Source of the DNA: Rathayibacter sp. Leaf185
GTDB lineage: Bacteria > Actinomycetota > Actinomycetes > Actinomycetales > Microbacteriaceae
Assembly (NCBI RefSeq): GCF_001423885.1
Contig: NZ_LMPP01000002.1
Location: 442,575 to 506,574 of the forward strand
Direction of reading: 5' to 3'
Length of the DNA: 64,000 nt
The position numbers and the translations under genes are program-made. Shown in pieces: positions 47,633 through 56,760 of the stretch (position 1 is its first letter; the number at the start of each line of letters is the position of its first letter). Under the pieces are notes generated by a model. That model did not search any database, was not told the origin of the DNA, and worked only from the letters and a program-made list of their open reading frames with translations.

Positions 47633-48631
47633 TCAGAGCAGTGCGTAGGAGTCGCGCAGCCGCGCCCGCCACCACGCGAGCCGCTCCGGCGAGACGGCGT
47701 GGCGCGCGAGCAGATCCTCCGACACCTCGACCCGCTCGACGGCGATCGTCCCGTCGACCGGGCGCAGCGGTCGCTCGGTGACATCGGCCGCCAGGAGCGA
47801 CGCGGTGCCGAGACCGCAGTCGTAGGGCAGCTCGGGCAGGGCGGCGGCGAGGGCGGCGCCCATGGCGAGCCCGACCGAGCTGTCGAGCGCGCTCGAGACC
47901 ACGGCGGGCAGTCCCGCCTCCGCGGTGATCGCGAGCGCTCGGCGCACGCCGCCCAGTGGCTGCGCCTTGACGACCAGCAGGTCGGCCGCGCCTGCGCGGG
48001 CCACGGCGAGCGGATCGACGGCCTTGCGCACGCTCTCGTCGGCCGCGATCGGGATGCCCATGTACTTCACCCGGTAGCGCAGCTCGGCCAGCTCGTCGAC
48101 GCTCGCGCAGGGCTGCTCGAGGTACTCGAGGTCCACTCCGGCCATCGCGTGCACGGCGTGCTCGGCCTCGTCGACGTTCCAGGCGCCGTTCGCGTCGATG
48201 CGGATGCGGCCCTCCGGCCCGAGGACGCGGCGGACTTCCTCGACCCGCGCGACGTCGTCGGCGAGGGTCTGGCCGCGCTCGGCGACCTTCACCTTGGCCG
48301 TGCGGCAGCCGTGGTAGCTCTCGAGGATCGCGGCGACCTCGGCCGGGTCGACCGCGGGCACGGTCGCGTTGACGGGGATGCGGTCGCGCAGCGCGATGGG
48401 CTGCTCGTTCCAGCCGTAGTCGAGCGCGGCGCGCAGCCACGCGGCGGACTCCTCGGCACCGTACTCGAGGAACGGCGAGAACTCGGTCCAGCCCTCCGGC
48501 CCCCGCACCAGCGCGATCTCGCGGTGATCGACCCCGCGGAAGCGCGTCCGCAGCGGCAGGGACACGACGCGCAGGCCCGCGTCGACCTCGTCGAGGGTGG
48601 GGAGGGGGGAGCCGGGCACGTCATCGTCCAT
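47633..48631 (-). CDS. menC: o-Succinylbenzoate synthase
   Basis: A 332-residue enolase-superfamily enzyme of menaquinone synthesis that dehydrates SHCHC to o-succinylbenzoate. TAKVKVAE holds the KxK catalytic lysine, RIRIDANGAWNVDEAEHAV the first metal Asp, DLEYLEQPC the Glu, PIAADESVRK the Asp and LLVVKAQPLGGV the opposite-face lysine. Start ATG 48631 has GGAGGA ten bases upstream. The open frame continues far upstream only as an antisense artefact. It lies apart from menB/E/A/D/F by about 6 kb. Confidence 0.93.
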   Translation of the reverse strand: MDDDVPGSPLPTLDEVDAGLRVVSLPLRTRFRGVDHREIALVRGPEGWTEFSPFLEYGAEESAAWLRAALDYGWNEQPIALRDRIPVNATVPAVDPAEVAAILESYHGCRTAKVKVAERGQTLADDVARVEEVRRVLGPEGRIRIDANGAWNVDEAEHAVHAMAGVDLEYLEQPCASVDELAELRYRVKYMGIPIAADESVRKAVDPLAVARAGAADLLVVKAQPLGGVRRALAITAEAGLPAVVSSALDSSVGLAMGAALAAALPELPYDCGLGTASLLAADVTERPLRPVDGTIAVERVEVSEDLLARHAVSPERLAWWRARLRDSYALL

Positions 48632-48760
48632 GCCGCCATTGTCCTCCGGGTGCGCCGGCGCGCAGAACCGACCAGCCGTCGCCGCCTCCCGGCCACGATC
48701 GTGCGCGCTCGCCCACCGTGCGAGACTGGCGGCGCTGCCGCTCGACCCCGGAGGAACGCG

Positions 48761-49624
48761 ATGACCCAGGCCCCGATGAGTCCGCCGCCCGCTCCCGGCC
48801 GTCGCCCGCTCGGCACCGCCGGCTGGGTCGCCCTCGCCTCGAGCGCCGTCCTCGGGGTGCTGTACACCGGGACCCTCGGCACGCTGCTCGCGCTCAGCGT
48901 CACCGCCGCGGTCGACGTGGCGGGCGACGCCGTGCCGACCGACGTGCCCGGCTTCTCCGATGCGCCCGACGCGGGCGGGGACGCGGGCGACCCGTTCTAC
49001 GACTACCCCGGCTACCAGGACGGCGACGCGGCGATCGTCCTCGACCAGCCCTCCGCGGAGGCGGCCGTCGCCGCCTCGACCGCGGCCGTCTCCGCCGTCG
49101 AGGCGGCCGCGATCGGCGGCTGGGAGTCGGCCGACGACGAGTACTACGAGCGCTCCGACAACGCCTACGGCGGGCCGTCGCTGCTGTACGACTACATCTC
49201 GGCCACCGACTACGCCGACGCCGACCTGAGCACCGAGGCCGACAAGCAGGCCGTCGTCGACCTCTTCACCGCGGCGGTCGCGCCTCTCGGCTTCGACTCC
49301 GTCGACATCGCCGACACCCCGGCCGACTGGTCGGAGGTCGGCTACGACCTCGACGGCGACCTCACCGATGAGGACGCCTCGGCGACGCTCTGGATCGTGA
49401 CGGCCTACTCGAGCACCCAGCCCGTCCCCTCGATCGAGCTCGGACTCGTCGACCTCGACGCCGACTCGACGGGCGAGGTCGCGGCGATGCTCGGCGATGT
49501 CGGCATCACTCCGCCCGACAACGGCGCCTTCCTCGCGGGCTACGCGAACAGCCTGCTCGAGGAGGGCGACCGCGCGGAGTTCACCGAGCGGATGGCCGAC
49601 TTCGGCGGAGTCGCCGCGACCTGA
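48761..49624 (+). CDS. Membrane-anchored acidic hypothetical protein
   Basis: A 287-residue protein of unknown function. A Pro-rich cytoplasmic start (TQAPMSPPPAPGRR) leads into one membrane helix (about residues 20-48), followed by an Asp/Gly/Tyr-rich linker (DPFYDYPGYQDGD) and an extracytoplasmic domain that is strongly acidic and Ala-rich with a possible periplasmic ligand fold (VDLFTAAVAPLGFDSVDIAD). GGAGGAA precedes ATG 48761. No family recognised. It is divergent from menC and followed by a GH15 gene with its own promoter. Confidence 0.7.
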   Translation: MTQAPMSPPPAPGRRPLGTAGWVALASSAVLGVLYTGTLGTLLALSVTAAVDVAGDAVPTDVPGFSDAPDAGGDAGDPFYDYPGYQDGDAAIVLDQPSAEAAVAASTAAVSAVEAAAIGGWESADDEYYERSDNAYGGPSLLYDYISATDYADADLSTEADKQAVVDLFTAAVAPLGFDSVDIADTPADWSEVGYDLDGDLTDEDASATLWIVTAYSSTQPVPSIELGLVDLDADSTGEVAAMLGDVGITPPDNGAFLAGYANSLLEEGDRAEFTERMADFGGVAAT

Positions 49625-49678
49625 GGTACCGGCATCCACCGGTCCCCGCAAGCCCGAGCCGAGCGCTCCCCGGCCGCC

Positions 49679-49684
49679 TAGCGT
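49679..49684 (+). promoter_or_regulatory. -10 element TAGCGT, leaderless start of the GH15 gene
   Basis: TAGCGT ends six bases before ATG 49691. Confidence 0.55.
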
Positions 49685-49690
49685 GAGGGG

Positions 49691-51499
49691 ATGGCCGAGC
49701 ACCGAGCGACGAGACCCCTGCGCGACTACGCGGCGATCGGCGATGGGAGGACCGTCGCCCTGATCGCCCGGGACGGCAGCGTCGACTGGATGCCCGTTCC
49801 CGATCTCGGCTCCGTCCCCGCGTTCGCGGCGATCATCGACGGGCGCTCCGGCGGCTGCATCGAGCTCGGTCCGGTCGAGCCGGCGGAGGTGTCGCGCGAG
49901 TACCTCCGCGACACGAACGTGCTGCAGACCACCTTCACCACCGAGTCCGGGTCCGTCACCGTCACCGACGCACTCGTCACCGGGATCGCCGGCCGCCTCC
50001 CGTGGGCCGAGCTCGCGCGGCGCGTCGACGGCGTGTCGGGCGAGGTGCGGATGCGCTGGGCCGTGCGGCCGGGCACCGGTCTCGGCACCATGTCGCCGTG
50101 GATCCAGAACGCCGACGGCCGCTCGCTCATCCGCGTCGGGAACATCACGATCGGCGTGACGGGCGACGGCCACGGCCCCGACAGCGACGACGCCCCCTCG
50201 GGCGCCGGCGACGAGCTGACCGGATCGTTCACGGTCACGACCGACAAGGGCCGCCACGTGCTCGTCGTCTCGGCCACCCACGACGAGCCGCTGCACTTCC
50301 CCGACGCGACGAACGTCGACCGGGGCATCGACCGCACGATCCGAAGCTGGCAGGACTGGTCGGAGGAGTTCTCGTACGACGGCCCCTGGTCGGACGCGGT
50401 GCAGCGCAGCGCGCTCGCGCTCAAGCTGCTGATCTACTCGCCCACCGGAGCGATCGCGGCGGCCGCGACCACGTCGCTCCCGGAGTCGCCGAACGGCGGC
50501 AAGAACTGGGACTACCGCTTCGCCTGGATCCGCGACGCCGCCTACACGGCGCACGCGCTGGTCCGATTCGGACTGCGGGAGGAGACGCACGCGGCCCTCT
50601 CGTGGCTCCTGCGCACGATCAAGGAGCACGGCCCCGACCTGCACATCTTCTACGGACTCGACGGCTCGTTGCCGACCGGGCTCACCGAGTACGACGTTCC
50701 GGGCTGGTCGGGCATCGGCCCGGTCGTCTCGGGCAACGGCGCCCAGGATCAGCTGCAGCTCGGCGTCTTCGGCGATCTCTTCGACATCTGCCGCATCTAC
50801 GTCGACGAGGGCAACGTCCTCGACATCCAGACGGGGCAGCTGCTCTCTCGGGTCGCCGACAGCACGTGCGATCTCTGGCGCAACCGTGACGCGGGCATGT
50901 GGGAGCTCGAGGAGGAGCAGCACTACACCTCCTCGAAGATGGGCTGCTGGCAGGCCCTCGACGCGGCCGTGCACCTCGCCGAGCTGGGCCAGGTGCCGGG
51001 CAGCGCCGAGCGCTGGCGCTTCGAGCGCGACCGCATCCGCGACTGGATCGAGGAGAACTGCTGGTCGGAGGAGCTCGGCGCCTACGTGATGTACCCGGGC
51101 ACCGAGGAGCTCGACGCCTCCGTTCTGCTGCACACCACGAGCGGGTACGAGCGCGGCGAGCGGATGATCTCGACGATCGACGCGCTGGTCGCGGAGCTCG
51201 GCCGGGGCCCGCTGATGTTCCGCTACTCCGGGATGGAGGGCGAGGAGCACCCGTTCGTCGCCTGCTCCTTCTGGCTCGTCTCCGCGCTGGCCTGCGTCGG
51301 CCGGCACGAGGAGGCGATCGCGCTGATGGACGAGCTGGTCGAGACGATCCCGAACGACGTGGGGATCATGTCCGAGATGGTCGCCGTCGACGACCTCGCG
51401 TTCTGGGGCAACCTCCCGCAGGGCCTCAGCCACCTCGCGCTGATCAACGCCGCGATCACGATCGAGGAGCTCGCTCCCGACAAGCTCGGCGATCGCTAG
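49691..51499 (+). CDS. Glycoside hydrolase family 15 protein (glucoamylase/trehalase-like)
   Basis: A 602-residue cytoplasmic enzyme. An N-terminal TREH_N beta domain (RDYAAIGDGRTVALIARDGS, DWMPVPDLGS) precedes an (alpha/alpha)6 barrel with GGKNWDYRFAWIRDAAYTAH, the family signature, MWELEEEQHYTSSKMGCWQAL and SFWLVSALACVGRHEEAI. Members hydrolyse alpha-linked glucans or trehalose by inversion; substrate cannot be fixed from sequence. No signal peptide. Confidence 0.93.
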   Translation: MAEHRATRPLRDYAAIGDGRTVALIARDGSVDWMPVPDLGSVPAFAAIIDGRSGGCIELGPVEPAEVSREYLRDTNVLQTTFTTESGSVTVTDALVTGIAGRLPWAELARRVDGVSGEVRMRWAVRPGTGLGTMSPWIQNADGRSLIRVGNITIGVTGDGHGPDSDDAPSGAGDELTGSFTVTTDKGRHVLVVSATHDEPLHFPDATNVDRGIDRTIRSWQDWSEEFSYDGPWSDAVQRSALALKLLIYSPTGAIAAAATTSLPESPNGGKNWDYRFAWIRDAAYTAHALVRFGLREETHAALSWLLRTIKEHGPDLHIFYGLDGSLPTGLTEYDVPGWSGIGPVVSGNGAQDQLQLGVFGDLFDICRIYVDEGNVLDIQTGQLLSRVADSTCDLWRNRDAGMWELEEEQHYTSSKMGCWQALDAAVHLAELGQVPGSAERWRFERDRIRDWIEENCWSEELGAYVMYPGTEELDASVLLHTTSGYERGERMISTIDALVAELGRGPLMFRYSGMEGEEHPFVACSFWLVSALACVGRHEEAIALMDELVETIPNDVGIMSEMVAVDDLAFWGNLPQGLSHLALINAAITIEELAPDKLGDR

Positions 51500-51697
51500 A
51501 CCCGGCGAGGGCTCTGCGCAACCCGCTTGAGCGCCGCGGAGGGGGAGCGTAGACCGGAACCATCGCCTGAGCACGTACCCGGCGATGCCGTGCCGCTCGG
51601 CCCCCGCACCGCTCGCATCCGGGAGCCGCCCAGCAGCACCCGTCACACTCGGAGTCGGAGATCCGCACTCCGGCACTGCAAGAGAAAGGATCGGTCC

Positions 51698-52243
51698 ATG
51701 ACCACCACCCTCGAACGCCACACCGAAGCCCCCGCCGGCTCCGGCGCCAAGACCAGCCGCCGCCAGAACGCCGAGAAGGGCTTCAAGGCCTCCAAGGAGC
51801 TGCTCGACAGCCTCCAGATCGTGCTCGTCGACCTGATCGAGCTGCACGTCCAGGGCAAGCAGGCGCACTGGAACGTCGTGGGGAAGAACTTCCGCGACCT
51901 CCACCTCCAGCTCGACGAGATCATCGAAGCGGCCCGCGAGTTCAGCGACGACGTCGCCGAGCGGATGCGCGCGCTGCACGGCATCCCGGACGGGCGCAGC
52001 GACACCGTCGCCGCGACCACGACGCTGCCCGAGTACCCGCACGGCGAGATCGACACCGCCGAGACGGTCGACCTCGTCACCATCCGCCTCGAGAACACCG
52101 CGGCGACCATGCGCGAGGTGCACGACAGCGTCGACGAGGAGGACCCGACCAGCGCGGACCTGCTCCACGCGATCATCCAGAGCCTCGAGCAGTACGCCTG
52201 GATGGTGTCGGCCGAGAACCGCCGCACCTCCACCGCGAAGTAA
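51698..52243 (+). CDS. dps: Dps-family DNA-binding ferritin-like protein
   Basis: A 181-residue Dps. HVQGKQAHWNVVGKNFRDLH and LDEIIEAAREFSDDVAERM hold the intersubunit ferroxidase His/Asp/Glu ligands. The N-terminal tail (residues 1-30) is Lys/Arg-containing and could bind DNA. It protects DNA by oxidising and storing iron with peroxide. AGAAAGGA lies ahead of ATG 51698; a terminator hairpin follows, so it is a single-gene unit. Confidence 0.94.
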   Translation: MTTTLERHTEAPAGSGAKTSRRQNAEKGFKASKELLDSLQIVLVDLIELHVQGKQAHWNVVGKNFRDLHLQLDEIIEAAREFSDDVAERMRALHGIPDGRSDTVAATTTLPEYPHGEIDTAETVDLVTIRLENTAATMREVHDSVDEEDPTSADLLHAIIQSLEQYAWMVSAENRRTSTAK

Positions 52244-52258
52244 CCGCACGGCACTGAC

Positions 52259-52293
52259 GAAGAGGGATCCCGCCACGTGCGGGGTCCCTCTTC
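52259..52293 (+). terminator. Terminator hairpin after dps
   Basis: GAAGAGGGATCCCGC pairs with GCGGGGTCCCTCTTC (one mismatch) around CACGT, 16 bases past the stop codon. Confidence 0.8.
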
Positions 52294-52358
52294 GTCTGCG
52301 GGGGTGCCCTGGTGAGACAGGCCCCGGCAGAACCCTTCACAGCCTCCGCGGCGGTCCG

Positions 52359-52364
52359 TACCGT
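52359..52364 (+). promoter_or_regulatory. -10 element TACCGT, leaderless start of the XRE regulator gene
   Basis: TACCGT ends seven bases before ATG 52372. Confidence 0.5.
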
Positions 52365-52371
52365 TGCCGCC

Positions 52372-53244
52372 ATGGATCACCGGGCCGAGGTACGCGAATT
52401 CCTGGCGTCGCGCCGCGGCCGCCTCACCCCCGCCGAGGCGGGGATCGAGCCGAGCGGCGGCAGCCGCCGGGTCCCCGGACTCCGCCGCGACGAGGTGGCC
52501 CGCCTCGCCGGCATGAGTGTCGACTACTACACCCGGATCGAGCGCGGGAACCTCGCAGGAGTGTCCGACTCCGTGCTCGACGCGATCGCGCGTGCCCTCG
52601 GCCTCGACCGGGCCGAGCACGACCACCTCTGCGATCTCGCCCGCACGGCCGACGAGGCCGGGGTGCGCTCACGCTCCCGGCCGTCGGTCGCGCCGACGAT
52701 CCGGCCCGAGCTGCAGTACCTGCTCGACGCGATCACCGGCGCTCCGGCCTTCGTGTCGAACATCCGGATGGACCTGGTCGCCGCGAACGCGCTCGGCTAC
52801 GCGCTCTACTCCGAGATGTACCGGGGCGCCGCGCGACCGGCCAACCACTCGCGCTTCATCTTCCTCGACCCGCGAGCGCACTCGTTCTACCCCGACTGGG
52901 AGCGGGCGGCCGATGTCAACGTCGCGATCCTCCGCCGCGACGCCGGCCGCAACCCGCACGACCGCCGGCTCGCCGAGCTGGTCGGCGAGCTCTCGATGCG
53001 CAGCGACGACTTCCGCACGCGGTGGGCCGAGCACAACGTGCGCCGGCACTACACCGGCCTGAAGCAGTTCGACCACCCCGCGGTCGGCCTGCTCGAGCTG
53101 ACCTTCCAGGCGACCGAGCTCCAGGACGACCCCGGCCACTCGATGACGGTCTACCCGGCGGTCCCCGGCAGCGCCTCCGACGAGAAGCTGCGGCTGCTCG
53201 CGACGTGGGCCGCGACCGAGGACATCGCGCGGCTCACGACCTGA
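52372..53244 (+). CDS. XRE-family regulator with MmyB-like ligand-binding domain
   Basis: A 290-residue regulator. RRVPGLRRDEVARLAGMSVDYY with TRIERGN is the helix-turn-helix; the C-terminal MLTR_LBD/MmyB-like domain (FVSNIRMDLVAANALGYALYS, NHSRFIFLDPRAHSFYPDWE, VGLLELTFQATELQDDPGHS) is a PAS-like ligand pocket. It is followed 39 bp later by an MFS exporter and probably controls it, a common pairing. Confidence 0.92.
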   Translation: MDHRAEVREFLASRRGRLTPAEAGIEPSGGSRRVPGLRRDEVARLAGMSVDYYTRIERGNLAGVSDSVLDAIARALGLDRAEHDHLCDLARTADEAGVRSRSRPSVAPTIRPELQYLLDAITGAPAFVSNIRMDLVAANALGYALYSEMYRGAARPANHSRFIFLDPRAHSFYPDWERAADVNVAILRRDAGRNPHDRRLAELVGELSMRSDDFRTRWAEHNVRRHYTGLKQFDHPAVGLLELTFQATELQDDPGHSMTVYPAVPGSASDEKLRLLATWAATEDIARLTT

Positions 53245-53283
53245 TCCCCTCTGCTTCCCGATCTCTCTGTCCGGAAGGACGTC

Positions 53284-54552
53284 ATGACCTCCACCGCGCC
53301 CGCCTCCGCCGCCACTGAGCCTCCGATGCCCTGGCTCGCGCTGGCGCTGCTCGCGACGATGGGCTTCCTCCTCGTCGCCGCCGAGACCATGCCCGCGGGC
53401 CTGCTCCCGGTGATCGCCGAGGGGATGGGGATCAGCGAGGGGACCGTCGGGCAGTTCATCAGCGTGTGGGCCCTCGGGACCGTGGTCGTCACGATCCCGG
53501 CGATCAGCCTGACCCGCGGATTCCGGCGGAAGCCCCTGCTCCTGGTCGCCATCGCGGGTCTGATCGTCGCGAACACCGTCACCGCACTCTCGAGCGATGT
53601 CGTCGTGTCGCTCGGCTCGAGATTCGTCGCAGGAGCGTTCACCGGGATCATCTGGGGGATGCTCGCGGCGTACGGCCGCCGGATCAGCCCGCCCCGCCGC
53701 GCCGGACTCGCGCTCTCGATCGTCTCGGTGGGAGCGCCGGTCGGCTTCGCGCTCGGGACTCCGCTCGGCGCCTGGCTCGGCACGACCTTCGACTGGCGCT
53801 GGTCGTTCGGCGGGCTCAGCCTGATCGCCCTGATCACGTTCGTCCTGATCGCCCTGCTCGTCCCCGACGCTCCCGGACAGCCGAGGAGCGCCACGGGGAG
53901 CCTCCCGCTGACGCGCGTTTTCGCCATGCCGGGTGTGGCGATGGTCTGCCTGGTGATCGTCGTGTGGATGCTGGCGCACAACACGATCTACACCTACATC
54001 GCACCGTTCCTGCGCGAGGGCGGCTCGGGCCTCGGCCCCGACCTCGTGCTCCTCGTCTACGGCGTCTCCTCGATCATCGGAGTCGCGCTCACGGCGGCGC
54101 TCATCGACCGCTTCCCCCGGGCCCTGCTGCACGGGAGCGTCGGTCTGTTCGTCGTCGCCGGTCTCGTCCTCCTCGTCGGCCGTGCCGCCCCCGGCGCCGT
54201 GCTGTTCGCGAGCATGCTGTGGGGCATCGCGTTCGGAGGCTCCTCCGCACAGCTCCAGTCGGCGCTGAGCCGCGCGGGGCGCGAGAACTCCGACATCGCG
54301 AACTCGTTCCTCCCGGTGGCGTTCAACCTCGCGATCTTCGCGGCGGGCGTCGTCGGCGCCGTGCTGCTCGAGAGCGTCGACGCGCTCGCCCTCGCGGGTC
54401 TGATGGCGGCGCTGGGCACGGTCGCCCTCGTCCTCACCCTCCTCGGCCGCCGGACGGCGTTCACCGCGGACCACGTCGATCCGTCCCCCTCTGCGCCCCT
54501 CTCGCCGACGCCGACGATCCGGCCACGACCACGACCCGGCTCGAGCACGTGA
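53284..54552 (+). CDS. MFS transporter (DHA1/AraJ-like exporter)
   Basis: A 422-residue membrane protein with twelve predicted helices. The family A-loop appears as SLTRGFRRKPLLLVAIAGL between helices 2 and 3, and MLAAYGRRISPPRRAGLALS between 4 and 5. Typical of exporters of sugars, amino-acid derivatives or drugs. GGAAGGAC precedes ATG 53284. Paired with the upstream XRE regulator. Confidence 0.92.
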   Translation: MTSTAPASAATEPPMPWLALALLATMGFLLVAAETMPAGLLPVIAEGMGISEGTVGQFISVWALGTVVVTIPAISLTRGFRRKPLLLVAIAGLIVANTVTALSSDVVVSLGSRFVAGAFTGIIWGMLAAYGRRISPPRRAGLALSIVSVGAPVGFALGTPLGAWLGTTFDWRWSFGGLSLIALITFVLIALLVPDAPGQPRSATGSLPLTRVFAMPGVAMVCLVIVVWMLAHNTIYTYIAPFLREGGSGLGPDLVLLVYGVSSIIGVALTAALIDRFPRALLHGSVGLFVVAGLVLLVGRAAPGAVLFASMLWGIAFGGSSAQLQSALSRAGRENSDIANSFLPVAFNLAIFAAGVVGAVLLESVDALALAGLMAALGTVALVLTLLGRRTAFTADHVDPSPSAPLSPTPTIRPRPRPGSST

Positions 54553-54602
54553 CCGCCGCCCGCGGAGGTGCGAGTGCAGGGCTGACGGGCAGCCCCCGCC
54601 AG

Positions 54603-54608
54603 TAGGGT
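54603..54608 (+). promoter_or_regulatory. -10 element TAGGGT, leaderless start of menB
   Basis: TAGGGT ends seven bases before ATG 54616. Confidence 0.55.
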
Positions 54609-54615
54609 CGAGGCC

Positions 54616-55527
54616 ATGAGCACGCAGGTTTCCGAGCTGTTCGACGCGCGCCGCTGGGCGCCCGTCGCCGGGTTCGACGGTCTCGAGGACATCACCTACC
54701 ACCACGACCCGAGCGGCCGCATCGCCCGCGTCGCGTTCGACCGGCCGGAGGTGCGCAACGCCTTCCGCCCGCGGACGGTCGACGAGCTCTTCCGCGCCCT
54801 CGAGGACGCGCGGACGAACCCGCGCATCGGCGTCGTCATCCTGACCGGGAACGGCCCGAGCCCGCGCGACGGCGGCTGGGCGTTCTGCTCGGGAGGCGAC
54901 CAGCGCATCCGGGGACGCGACGGCTACCGCTACTCCGACGGGGAGACGGCCGAGGGGATCGACTCCGCCCGCAACGGGCGCCTGCACATCCTCGAGGTCC
55001 AGCGTCTGATCCGCTTCATGCCGAAGGTCGTCATCGCCGCGGTCCCCGGCTGGGCGGCCGGAGGCGGTCACTCCCTGCACGTGGTCTGCGACCTCACGAT
55101 CGCCTCGGCCGAGCACGGGCGCTTCAAGCAGACCGACGCCGACGTCGGCTCGTTCGACGCGGGCTACGGATCGGCGTACTTCGCCCGCCAGATCGGGCAG
55201 AAGAACGCCCGCGAGGTCTTCTTCCTCGCCCGCGAGTACTCGGCGCAGCGCGCCTACGAGATGGGGGCCGTCAACGCGGTCGTCCCGCACGCCGAGCTCG
55301 AGCCGACCGCGATCGAGTGGGCCGAGACGATCCTGACCAAGTCGCCCACCGCGATCCGGATGCTCAAGTACGCCTTCAACGCCGTCGACGACGGCCTGGT
55401 CGGCCAGCAGCTCTTCGCGGGCGAGACCACGCGCCTCGCCTACGGCACCGACGAGGCCGTCGAGGGCCGCGACTCCTTCCTCGAGAAGCGCGAGCCCGAC
55501 TGGTCGCCGTTCCCGTGGCAGTTCTGA
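54616..55527 (+). CDS. menB: 1,4-Dihydroxy-2-naphthoyl-CoA synthase
   Basis: A 303-residue crotonase-fold enzyme that cyclises o-succinylbenzoyl-CoA. VRNAFRPRTVDELFRALEDA, FCSGGDQRIRGRDGY (oxyanion loop), VIAAVPGWAAGGGHSLHVVC and FDAGYGSAYFARQIGQKNAREVFF (read as two segments) are MenB-specific, including the conserved Asp and Tyr of the active site. The end WSPFPWQF matches the family. It starts the contiguous menB-menE-menA run. Confidence 0.97.
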   Translation: MSTQVSELFDARRWAPVAGFDGLEDITYHHDPSGRIARVAFDRPEVRNAFRPRTVDELFRALEDARTNPRIGVVILTGNGPSPRDGGWAFCSGGDQRIRGRDGYRYSDGETAEGIDSARNGRLHILEVQRLIRFMPKVVIAAVPGWAAGGGHSLHVVCDLTIASAEHGRFKQTDADVGSFDAGYGSAYFARQIGQKNAREVFFLAREYSAQRAYEMGAVNAVVPHAELEPTAIEWAETILTKSPTAIRMLKYAFNAVDDGLVGQQLFAGETTRLAYGTDEAVEGRDSFLEKREPDWSPFPWQF

Positions 55528-55543
55528 GTCGCGGGGCGCGGAG

Positions 55544-56695
55544 GTGACGCGCGCGCTGATCGAGGTCGATCCGGCTCCGGAGGCGGTGCTGATCGCCCTC
55601 CGCGCGGCGCTCGACGGCAGCGGGCCCGCCGTCCGCATCGCCGCGCCCGGTGCGCCGGCGGTCGCGAGCGGCACGGTCCCGCAGAGGGTCGCCGTCGTGG
55701 TCGAGACCTCCGGATCCTCCGGTCCGCCCAAGCGCGTCGCGCTCGCGACATCGGCGCTGCTCACGAGCGCCTCCGCGGCGCTCGCCGAGCTGGGCGGGCC
55801 CGGTCGCTGGCTGCTCTGCCTCCCGACCCACTACGTCGCCGGTGTGCAGGTGCTGGTGCGCTCGCTCACCGCCGACGCCGATCCGGTGCTGCTCCCGCTC
55901 GGCGGCTTCGACGCGGCGGCCTTCTTCGAGGCGGCTCGGACGATGCCCGCGGGGGAGCGCCGCTACTCCTCGCTCGTGCCGGTGCAGCTCGCGCGCCTGC
56001 TCGACCGGGCCGAGGGCGATCCGGCCGACGCCGAGACCCTCCGGTCGTTCGACGCCCTGCTGATCGGCGGGCAGTCGACCCCGCAGCCGCTGCGCGAGCG
56101 CGCGGCGGCGATCGGCGCGCGCATCCGGCTCACCTACGGGTCGAGCGAGACCGCCGGCGGCTGCGTCTACGACGGCGTCCCGCTGCAGGGCGTGCAGGTG
56201 CGCATCGACGACGGCCAGGTGCTCCTCGGCGGTCCGACGCTCGCCGAGGGCTACCTCGGCACCGGAGGCGCCCCCGATGACGAGCGCACCGCCTCGGCCT
56301 TCGTCTCGCTCGGCGGGCAGCGCTGGTACCGCACCGGAGACTCCGGAGTGCTGGCCGACGGCCGCCTGAGCGTCACCGGCCGGCTCGACCGCGTGCTGGT
56401 CTCGGGCGGCGAGAAGGTGTCGCTCGACGCCGTCGAGCGGGTGCTGCGCGAAGGGGGGATCGCCGACGCGGTCGCCGTCCGCCGGCCGGACGAGCGCTGG
56501 GGGGAGGTACCGGTCGTGATCACGGCCGAGGCGGCTCCCGCGCTCGCCGAGCTGCGTGAAGCCGTCGTCGAGCGGCTGGGGCGGGCCGCGGCACCGGCGG
56601 CGATCCTCCGCGTGCCCGAGATCCCCCTTCTCGCCTCCGGCAAGCCCGACCGGCGGGCGCTCGAGCAGCTGGCGGAGGAGTCCCGCGATTCCTGA
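55544..56695 (+). CDS. menE: o-Succinylbenzoate-CoA ligase
   Basis: A 383-residue acyl-adenylate-forming enzyme, short like other actinobacterial MenE proteins. SGSSGPPKRVAL is the P-loop (ATP), LTYGSSETAGGCVYDG the A5 motif, RWYRTGDSG the A7 Asp and GRLDRVLVSGGEKVSLDAVE the hinge; the catalytic lysine is in LLASGKPDRRAL. It makes the substrate of MenB, whose gene ends 16 bases upstream. Confidence 0.95.
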   Translation: MTRALIEVDPAPEAVLIALRAALDGSGPAVRIAAPGAPAVASGTVPQRVAVVVETSGSSGPPKRVALATSALLTSASAALAELGGPGRWLLCLPTHYVAGVQVLVRSLTADADPVLLPLGGFDAAAFFEAARTMPAGERRYSSLVPVQLARLLDRAEGDPADAETLRSFDALLIGGQSTPQPLRERAAAIGARIRLTYGSSETAGGCVYDGVPLQGVQVRIDDGQVLLGGPTLAEGYLGTGGAPDDERTASAFVSLGGQRWYRTGDSGVLADGRLSVTGRLDRVLVSGGEKVSLDAVERVLREGGIADAVAVRRPDERWGEVPVVITAEAAPALAELREAVVERLGRAAAPAAILRVPEIPLLASGKPDRRALEQLAEESRDS

Positions 56696-56747
56696 GACCG
56701 CTCGGCCCGCGCACGTCCCAGCCCCAGGGGGCATCGAGGCCACTCGG

Positions 56748-56753
56748 TAGGAT
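56748..56753 (+). promoter_or_regulatory. -10 element TAGGAT, leaderless start of menA
   Basis: TAGGAT ends seven bases before GTG 56761. Confidence 0.55.
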
Positions 56754-56760
56754 TCCCTCC

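Noticed and set aside
47633-52276. A 1547-codon minus-strand open frame across menC, GH15 and dps
   Set aside because: Only the last third (menC) is protein-like. The rest is antisense to clear plus-strand genes and is Arg/Gly/Val-rich, as expected in the GC-biased shadow frame.
52669-55764. A 1031-codon minus-strand open frame opposite the XRE, MFS and menB genes
   Set aside because: Composition is antisense shadow (Arg/Asp/Gly/Glu repeats), no recognisable domain, and the plus-strand genes are certain.
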